A DNA stretch of 64,000 nucleotides from assembly GCF_008838325.1 (NCBI RefSeq), contig NZ_CP042829.1, forward strand, positions 868,001-932,000, written 5' to 3'. Both the position numbers and the translations under genes were made by a program. Below are positions 58,887 through 64,000 of the stretch, piece after piece (position 1 is the stretch's first letter; each line of letters opens with the position of its first letter). The notes beneath the pieces were generated by a model that saw only the letters and a program-made list of their open reading frames with translations, had not been told where the DNA came from and ran no database searches. Source of the DNA: Tepidiforma bonchosmolovskayae. Lineage in GTDB: Bacteria > Chloroflexota > Dehalococcoidia > Tepidiformales > Tepidiformaceae.

Positions 58887-60050
58887 ATGATGGGCAGGGG
58901 TGAGGCGGTGCGGGCCCGGGGGGCACGGCCCGGGCGGGAGGCGCTGCCGTTCCGGGACGAGGCGGAGCTCCAGGCGGCGTGGGGCCGCGGGCCGGCGGGG
59001 CCGCTCCGGCTGGCGGACGGCCGCACGGCACGCGTCGTGTTCCCCGGGGTGCCCGGCGACGGGACGGGGCCGGACTTCCGCGGCGCCATCGTGGAGGTCG
59101 AGGGCGACCTCCTCCGCGGCGATGTCGAGCTGCACCTCCGCCACTCGGGCTGGTTCGCGCACGGGCACGACCGCGACCCGGCCTACGCCGGCGTCGCCCT
59201 CCACGTGGTGGCGGGGAACGACCTGCCGCTCCGGGCCACGCCCCACAGGGGCGTGCGGCGGGTGCCGCTGCTCGTCTTCGCGCCGGCGCCGGCGGGGACG
59301 CCGGCAGCGTTCGTGCCGCCGTGCGCGTTCGCCCGGGCGGCCGGGCTCGACGTCGAAGCGACGCTGGCCCGGATGGGGGTCCGGCGGCTGCGGATGAAGG
59401 CGAACCGCGCTGCGCTCCTCGCGGCCGCGCGCGGACCCGGGACGGCGCTCTTCGCCCTGGCGGCCGAGGCGCTGCTGGGGCCGGCGCACCGGGCGCTTGC
59501 GCGGGCGGTGCAGGAGCAGCCCGGGCTCGGCGGGCTGCTCGAGGCGGGGGCGGGATACGGCGGCGAGGAGCGCGCGCTGGCGATGACGGCAGCCCTCCGC
59601 GCGGCCGCCGGGCCGCTCCGGGCGGGGGGACGGGTGCGCCCGGCGGCGGCCCCGGCGGCGCGGCTCGGGGCGCTCGGGGCGCTGGCCGCGCGGTGGTGGC
59701 CCCGAGGGTCGGACGGCGGCTGGCCGGCGCTGCTGACGCCGGGCGCGGGCTGGCAGGCCGCCCGGGCGCCGGGCATCGGCCGGGGCGCGGCGATCGAGGT
59801 GGCGGCGAACGCGGTCATCCCGGCGGCGCTGGGGACCGGCGCGTGGCCGGAGGAGGCGGCGCTGGAGGCGTGGGCGGCGCTCCCCTCGCCGGGAACGTAC
59901 GGGAAGCTCCGCCCGCTCGAACGGTGGCTCGGCGGGCTGGACAGCCGGCCGTTCGGGTCGGCGGGCCGGCTCCAGGGCGGGCTCCTGCTCCAGGCCGACT
60001 ACTGCGAGAAGGGCGCCTGCGGCCGCTGCCCGCTCTCGCCGCCGGCCTGA
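58887..60050 (+). CDS. DUF2851 family protein
   Basis: 387 residues. FRGAIVEVEGDLLRGDVELHLRHSGWFAHGHDRDPAYAGVALHVV is the family core and resembles a nuclease-like or beta-sandwich fold; the C terminus has the conserved pattern YCEKGACGRCPL with three cysteines that could bind a metal or cluster. Members occur in Chloroflexota and Bacteroidota. The function is not known. The gene is eight bases after the HTH gene and overlaps the GNAT gene at its 3' end. Confidence 0.85.
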   Translation: MMGRGEAVRARGARPGREALPFRDEAELQAAWGRGPAGPLRLADGRTARVVFPGVPGDGTGPDFRGAIVEVEGDLLRGDVELHLRHSGWFAHGHDRDPAYAGVALHVVAGNDLPLRATPHRGVRRVPLLVFAPAPAGTPAAFVPPCAFARAAGLDVEATLARMGVRRLRMKANRAALLAAARGPGTALFALAAEALLGPAHRALARAVQEQPGLGGLLEAGAGYGGEERALAMTAALRAAAGPLRAGGRVRPAAAPAARLGALGALAARWWPRGSDGGWPALLTPGAGWQAARAPGIGRGAAIEVAANAVIPAALGTGAWPEEAALEAWAALPSPGTYGKLRPLERWLGGLDSRPFGSAGRLQGGLLLQADYCEKGACGRCPLSPPA

Positions 60051-60676
60051 CGGGTCCGGAGGTCCATCGGGGCGCCGGGCGCCCGGCGGAAGACGAACGC
60101 CCGCACCTGCCAGCGGCCCTCGTGGAAGCGGATATGGCCGGCGAGCGGGGCGCGCTCCTGCTCGGTGACGCGCCAGAGCCGCTCGGCAACCTCGCGGTCG
60201 ACCTGCCAGCGGGTTTCGACGATGCGGAAGCCGAGGGCGAGGTAGGCGCGGTGGGCGTGGACGGCAAAGGTGTTCGAGGTGAGGACGAACTCGCGGCCGG
60301 GGAACTCCTGCTCGAGGGCGCGCATCAGGACCGCGAGCATGCGGCGGGCGACGCCGCGGCCCTGGTGCTCGGGCGGGACGTGGACGGCCCAGAGGTAGAG
60401 CCCGGCGGGGTCTTCGAGGTTGACGGAGCAGCGGCCGACCGCGCGGCCGGCTTCGACGGCGACGTAGTGGCGGTGGCGGCCTGGCGCAGTGTGCTCGGCG
60501 AGGGCGGCCGCTGCGCGGGCGGGGTCGCGGAGGTGGCCGAGGTCGAAGGCGTGGTAGGGGAAGCCGTATTCGCCCCAGCGGGCCATCTGGGCGACGAGGT
60601 CGGCGTCCCAGGGGCGGAGGGTGAGCCCTTCGCCCTCGAGGAGGGGAACCGGTGCCCGGGAGGGTTCGGCGGCCAC
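59999..60676 (-). CDS. GNAT family N-acetyltransferase
   Basis: 225 residues from GTG 60676. GLTLRPWDADLVAQMARW opens a GNAT fold; VPPEHQGRGVARRMLAVLM is the acetyl-CoA loop and NTFAVHAHRAYLALGFRIVE the closing element. The longer upstream frame would read the G-rich repeat as protein; TATACT, 6 nt before GTG 60676, decides for the short start. The 3' end overlaps the DUF2851 gene by about 52 bases. Confidence 0.8.
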   Translation of the reverse strand: MAAEPSRAPVPLLEGEGLTLRPWDADLVAQMARWGEYGFPYHAFDLGHLRDPARAAAALAEHTAPGRHRHYVAVEAGRAVGRCSVNLEDPAGLYLWAVHVPPEHQGRGVARRMLAVLMRALEQEFPGREFVLTSNTFAVHAHRAYLALGFRIVETRWQVDREVAERLWRVTEQERAPLAGHIRFHEGRWQVRAFVFRRAPGAPMDLRTRQAGGESGQRPQAPFSQ

Positions 60677-60682
60677 AGGGGA

Positions 60683-60688
60683 AGTATA
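60683..60688 (-). promoter_or_regulatory. -10 element TATACT, leaderless GNAT gene
   Basis: On the minus strand TATACT is followed by 6 nt and GTG 60676. It is the closest match to TATAAT in the leaderless group and excludes the repeat-coded extension. Confidence 0.55.
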
Positions 60689-60798
60689 GGGAGGAGGGAG
60701 GAGGGAGCCCCGCCACCCGCACCGGCACCGCCCCGGGGGAGCGGGGAGCGGGGAGCGGGGAGGGGGGAACGGGGAGCGGGGAGCGCAGCTCATCCCTC
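60689..60798 (+). repeat. Composite G-rich repeat upstream of GNAT gene
   Basis: GGGAGGAGGGAGGAGGGAGCCCCGCC, a CCGCACCGGCACCG segment, and GGGAGCG heptamers (one GGGAACG) end with GCGCAGCTCATCCCTC, as in the 58291 element. It lies between divergent genes. Confidence 0.93.
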
Positions 60799-60892
60799 AT
60801 CCCTGAGGCCTGTTCCCGCGGGCGGCGGGGGCGGTCTGGTAGGCTGTGGGTGCCCGCGCTGGCAAGGCGGTGCGGGCGGGGGGTTCGAGAGC

Positions 60893-62170
60893 ATGGGTGA
60901 TGAGTCGACGATGGGGACGCCCAGGGGTGCCGGGGCGCCGGGGGCTTCCGGAAGCCCCGGACCGGGGACGCCGGGTGCGCAGGGGCCGACGCCGGGCGCG
61001 GGCGCACCGGTGGTAGGCTACGGGCCGGGGCTGCAGGCGTGGTACAGCGGGCCGTACCCGCCGCCGGGGGCGCGGGAGAGCACCTGGACCATGATCTGGC
61101 GGACCGGCGTGAAGGCGGTCGTCGCGGCGGGCTGCTTCGGCGTGACGCTGGGATTTGCGTTCTTCCTGCCGGTCATCATCCTTGCGGTCATCATCGCTGC
61201 AGTCTCGGATTCGGGCGGGAACGGCGAGGACGTGGTGTACGGCGAGGCCGGTGCGCCGGGAAAGCTGCTCTCCATCCCGGTGACGGGCGTCATTCTCGGG
61301 GAGGAGCTGGAGCCGGCCGGGTTCTTCGGGCTGCCGGGCGTGGTGTACGGCTACGAGGTGCGGGAGAAGCTGCGGAAAGCGGCCGAGGACAGCGACATTG
61401 CCGGCGTCATCCTCGAGTTCGAGACGCCGGGCGGGACGATCTTCGGGGCGCGGGCGATCGCTGCCGGGATTGAGGAGTACCGCGCGAAGACAGGGAAGCC
61501 GGTGGTGGCGTTCGTCGCGGGGCTGAGCGCCTCGGGCGGGATGTACGCGATGGCGCCCGCGGACCTGATCCTGGCGGACTACGGCAGCCTTGTGGGGAGC
61601 ATCGGCGTGACGATGGGCGCGGTGGAGTACTGGGACGGCATCTTCGCGACCGAAGGCGGCATCCTCGGCGGCGGGGTGACGACGCGGAACGGGATCGTCT
61701 TTCAGCCGATCACGGCGGGCCGTTCGAAGGATGTGGGGGCGCCGTACCGGCCGCTGACGGACCAGGAGAAGGCGGAGCTTCAGCGCGGGGTCGAAAACGA
61801 GTACGCGGAGTTCGTGCGGTACGTGGCCGCCAAACGGGAGATCCCGGAGGCGACAATCCGGGACCGGATCGGGGCGATGGTCTACGACAACGCGACCGCG
61901 CAGGAGCTCGGGCTGATCGACGGGACGGCGGACCGGCCGGAGGCGTACGCGCGGGCGGCGGCGCTGGCGGGGCTCGAGGCGGGGAAGTTCCGGGTTGTCC
62001 GGGAGACCGGCGGCGGGTGGTCCTGGGGCGGGCTGCTGGGGAAGCTGGGGCTCGGGAGCGGGGACCGGGCGGAGGCGCCGGCCGCGGGGCCGACGCGCAT
62101 CTGCTTCCCGGCGCACGCAATTCTGGCCTACTACGGCGACCCGGTGGCGCTCTGCGCGCGGGGGCGGTAG
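60893..62170 (+). CDS. sppA: Signal peptide peptidase SppA-like (S49) protein
   Basis: 425 residues. The first 65 are Gly/Pro/Ala-rich and polar; one hydrophobic region lies at about residues 72-104. The S49 domain starts at VTGVILGEELEP. The nucleophile Ser214 is in LSASGGMY and the Lys base is Lys279 in AGRSKDVGAPY. Single-domain SppA removes remnant signal peptides in the membrane. TAGGCT is about 47 bases upstream. Confidence 0.88.
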   Translation: MGDESTMGTPRGAGAPGASGSPGPGTPGAQGPTPGAGAPVVGYGPGLQAWYSGPYPPPGARESTWTMIWRTGVKAVVAAGCFGVTLGFAFFLPVIILAVIIAAVSDSGGNGEDVVYGEAGAPGKLLSIPVTGVILGEELEPAGFFGLPGVVYGYEVREKLRKAAEDSDIAGVILEFETPGGTIFGARAIAAGIEEYRAKTGKPVVAFVAGLSASGGMYAMAPADLILADYGSLVGSIGVTMGAVEYWDGIFATEGGILGGGVTTRNGIVFQPITAGRSKDVGAPYRPLTDQEKAELQRGVENEYAEFVRYVAAKREIPEATIRDRIGAMVYDNATAQELGLIDGTADRPEAYARAAALAGLEAGKFRVVRETGGGWSWGGLLGKLGLGSGDRAEAPAAGPTRICFPAHAILAYYGDPVALCARGR

Positions 62171-62203
62171 CGGTCCGCCGGGCGGCGCGTGCCGGACAAC
62201 GCG

Positions 62204-62232
62204 GACGGGGGCCGGGAATTCCGGCCCCCGTC
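62204..62232. terminator. 12-bp GC hairpin between convergent sppA and P450
   Basis: GACGGGGGCCGG-GAATT-CCGGCCCCCGTC, a perfect stem of 12 pairs. It can fold in both transcripts. No T run. Confidence 0.6.
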
Positions 62233-62263
62233 GCACGAGGGGAAAGGCAGGAGGAGCGCCCGG

Positions 62264-63544
62264 CTACTTCTCGGGCGTGAACTTCACCGGCAGGTGCTTA
62301 ATGCCGCCGATGAAGGTGGAGCGGAGCCGCTGGGGCGGCCCGGCGAGGTCGATGTCGGGGAAGCGGCGGAAGAGTTCCTGGAAGAGGACCTTCAGCTCGA
62401 GGCGGGCGAAGCCGGCGCCGAGGCAGAAGTGCTCGCCGATGCCGAAGGCGAGGTGGTCGTTCGGGGTGCGGGTGATATCGAAGACGTCGGCGTTGGGGAA
62501 GACATCTTCGTCGCGGTTGACGGAGGGGTACCACATGACGACGCGCTCACCGGCCCTGATCGGCTGGTGGCGGATGGCGGTGTCCTCCTTGGCGACGCGG
62601 GCCATGTGGGTGACCGGCGAGACCCAGCGGAGGATCTCCTCGACGGCGGAGTCGATGAGCGACATGTCGTTGAGGAGCTTCTTTTTCTGGTCGGGGTGTT
62701 CGCAGAGGGCGAGGAGGCCGCCGGACATGGCGTTCCGGGTGGTTTCGTTGCCGGCGAGGATGAGGAGGAAGCAGAACCAGAGGATGTCCTCGTCGGTGAG
62801 CTTTTCGCCGTCGACTTCGGAGTCGACGAGCAGGGAGATGATGTCCTCGGTGCGGGCGGTCTTCCGCGCCATGAGGGCCTGGGCGAAGTAGCCGAACATC
62901 TGCATGGTGCCCATGTTGCCCGTGATGCGGGCGGCCTCGGGGGTGCCGCGCTGGTCCTCGGGGACGTCGGTCTGGTACTCGGGGTCGCCGGAGCCGAGGA
63001 CCTTGTTGGTGAGCGCGAACATCAGCTCCCAGTCCTTCTCGGGGACGCCGAGCATCTGGCAGATGACGGCGAGGGGGATGTTGCAGGCGATATCGAGGAC
63101 GAAGTCGGACTCGCCCTTCTTCGCGATGCGGTCGAGGAGGATGTTGGTGGTCTCCCGGATCTTCGGCTCCCAGAGGGCGACAGCGCGGGGGGTGAAGCCC
63201 TTGTTCACGAGGCGCCGCATTTTGACGTGGCGCGGCGGGTCCATCGTGATGATCATCTTGCCGTTGCCCTGGGCGGCGAGGAGGGCCTCGCTCTCATCGA
63301 TGGGCTCGTACTCGGTGATGCCTTTTTCGGAGCTGAAGATCTCCGGGTGGCGGGAGACGAAGAGGACGTCTTCGTACTTGACGAGGTTCCAGTGGCCCTT
63401 GGCGTCTTCGGTGGGCGGGGTCCAGGAGATCGGGTCCTCCCTGCGGAGGAGCTTGAACGCCTGGTGGGAGAGGCCCTGCTCGAAGAGGAGGCCGTCGTTC
63501 AGGTCGATATCGGCGAGGGTGAGGGTCTGAGTTTCGGTGGTCAC
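62264..63544 (-). CDS. Cytochrome P450 (CYP125/142-like group)
   Basis: 426 residues from GTG 63544; GGAG precedes it. The I-helix motif is AGNETT (264-269), ExxR is Glu303-Arg306 in EEILR, and the haem-binding loop FGIGEHFCLGAG holds Cys374. The AGNETTRN pattern and HMARVA resemble actinobacterial sterol/alkane hydroxylases. It needs ferredoxin and reductase partners, none of which are adjacent. The next gene upstream on the same strand is a paralogue. Confidence 0.93.
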   Translation of the reverse strand: MTTETQTLTLADIDLNDGLLFEQGLSHQAFKLLRREDPISWTPPTEDAKGHWNLVKYEDVLFVSRHPEIFSSEKGITEYEPIDESEALLAAQGNGKMIITMDPPRHVKMRRLVNKGFTPRAVALWEPKIRETTNILLDRIAKKGESDFVLDIACNIPLAVICQMLGVPEKDWELMFALTNKVLGSGDPEYQTDVPEDQRGTPEAARITGNMGTMQMFGYFAQALMARKTARTEDIISLLVDSEVDGEKLTDEDILWFCFLLILAGNETTRNAMSGGLLALCEHPDQKKKLLNDMSLIDSAVEEILRWVSPVTHMARVAKEDTAIRHQPIRAGERVVMWYPSVNRDEDVFPNADVFDITRTPNDHLAFGIGEHFCLGAGFARLELKVLFQELFRRFPDIDLAGPPQRLRSTFIGGIKHLPVKFTPEK

Positions 63545-63659
63545 GTGGTGCTCCGCAGTGCTGTCTGGTTGGTTCTGTCCCGGGGAATTTACCGTCCGGT
63601 CGATAGGGTACGGCACCGGCGCCCGCGCCGGAAGATGGCGCGGGCGCGGAGGTGCAGGG

Positions 63660-64000
63660 TCAGCGTTCCGAGGTGAAGCGGACCGGCATGTGCTTGATGC
63701 CGTTGATGAAGGTGGAGCGGAGGCGCTCCGGGGGGCCGACGACGTCGATATCGGGGAAGCGGCGGAAGAGCTCTTCGAACATCACCTTCAGCTCTTTGCG
63801 GGCGAAACCGGCGCCGAGGCAGAAGTGTTCGCCGATGCCGAAAGCGAGGTGGTCGTTCGGGGTGCGGCGGATATCGAAGCGGTAGGGGTCTTCGAAGACG
63901 TCTTCGTCGCGGTTGGCGGAGGGGTACCACATGAGGACGCGGTCGCCGGCGCGGATCTGTTTGCCGCGGAGCTCGACGTCGGCGGTGGCGGTGCGGGCCA
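63660..64000 (-). CDS. Cytochrome P450, C-terminal part (5' end outside window)
   Basis: The last 113 residues run from the right edge and line up with the neighbouring P450: RAGDRVLMWYPSANRDEDVF and haem-binding FGIGEHFCLGAG. The identity in this stretch is very high by eye, pointing to a recent tandem duplication. The start lies beyond 64000. Confidence 0.92.
   Translation of the reverse strand, partial: ARTATADVELRGKQIRAGDRVLMWYPSANRDEDVFEDPYRFDIRRTPNDHLAFGIGEHFCLGAGFARKELKVMFEELFRRFPDIDVVGPPERLRSTFINGIKHMPVRFTSER

Noticed and set aside
58291-60798. Insertion sequence
   Set aside because: No transposase frame and no terminal inverted repeats or target duplications are seen around the composite repeats.
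58979-62170. A 1063-codon frame ending in sppA
   Set aside because: The first 640 codons are an out-of-frame shadow of the DUF2851 gene and of the region antisense to the GNAT gene; ATG 60893 gives the SppA fold.

Overview
The window is high-GC (close to 70% by eye), densely coded bacterial chromosome with about 67 protein genes, two of them cut by the window edges. I see no tRNA, rRNA, transposase or CRISPR array. An rpsF-ssb-rpsR cluster, a Rho with a very long N-terminal insert, a DUF2851 protein, a Cheo-type LexA box, a RskA-type anti-sigma factor, a tungsten-type aldehyde:ferredoxin oxidoreductase and P450s together suggest a thermophilic or aerobic Chloroflexota bacterium, possibly of the Tepidiforma type. 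That placement is an inference from gene content, not a sequence match.

Layout. 1-5.8 kb: the end of an M20 peptidase, a membrane-anchored glycosidase, a pseudo-receiver divergent from a GAF histidine kinase/NarL-type regulator pair, a PPOX-fold flavoprotein and PPK2. 5.7-11.6 kb (minus): rpsF-ssb-rpsR-PPIase-hom-coiled coil-thrC, which joins translation and replication genes to threonine synthesis. 11.7-23.7 kb: glyA, a heptamer repeat array, a methyltransferase, small unknowns, enoyl-CoA hydratases, YceI, a carotenoid oxygenase, an SDR/aldolase pair, a zinc ribbon protein and two alpha/beta hydrolases. 23.9-30 kb: rho, a LysM/M23 peptidase and a CLC channel with CBS and TrkA-C parts. 30-36.8 kb: AOR, TrmO-like protein, a hydrolase fused to a membrane-anchored Ig-like tail, a tyrosine phosphatase, lepB and an enoyl-CoA hydratase. 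36.8-47.2 kb: rplJ-rplL with an attenuator leader, a CPA2 antiporter, an alcohol dehydrogenase, rdgB, a lipoprotein, lipA, a kinase/receiver pair, cimA with a candidate leader peptide, and holA. 47.2-54.7 kb: an orphan OppD-type ATPase, lexA, a PIG-L deacetylase, RskA-type anti-sigma and its ECF sigma, dnaA and a PhoX-family phosphatase. 54.8-58.3 kb: a four-gene ABC-2 exporter operon. 58.3-64 kb: G-rich repeats around an HTH gene, DUF2851, a GNAT protein, SppA, and two tandem P450 genes.

Two window-wide patterns matter most. First, at least sixteen genes on both strands have a TANNNT-like -10 hexamer only 6-8 nt before the start codon and usually no Shine-Dalgarno sequence. This predicts leaderless mRNAs and helped choose several GTG/ATG starts. 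Second, a family of (GGGAGCR)n heptamer arrays with composite GC-rich flanks occurs at four places on the same strand, is G-quadruplex-prone, abuts a stop codon at one site and has become the C-terminal tail of an HTH protein at another.
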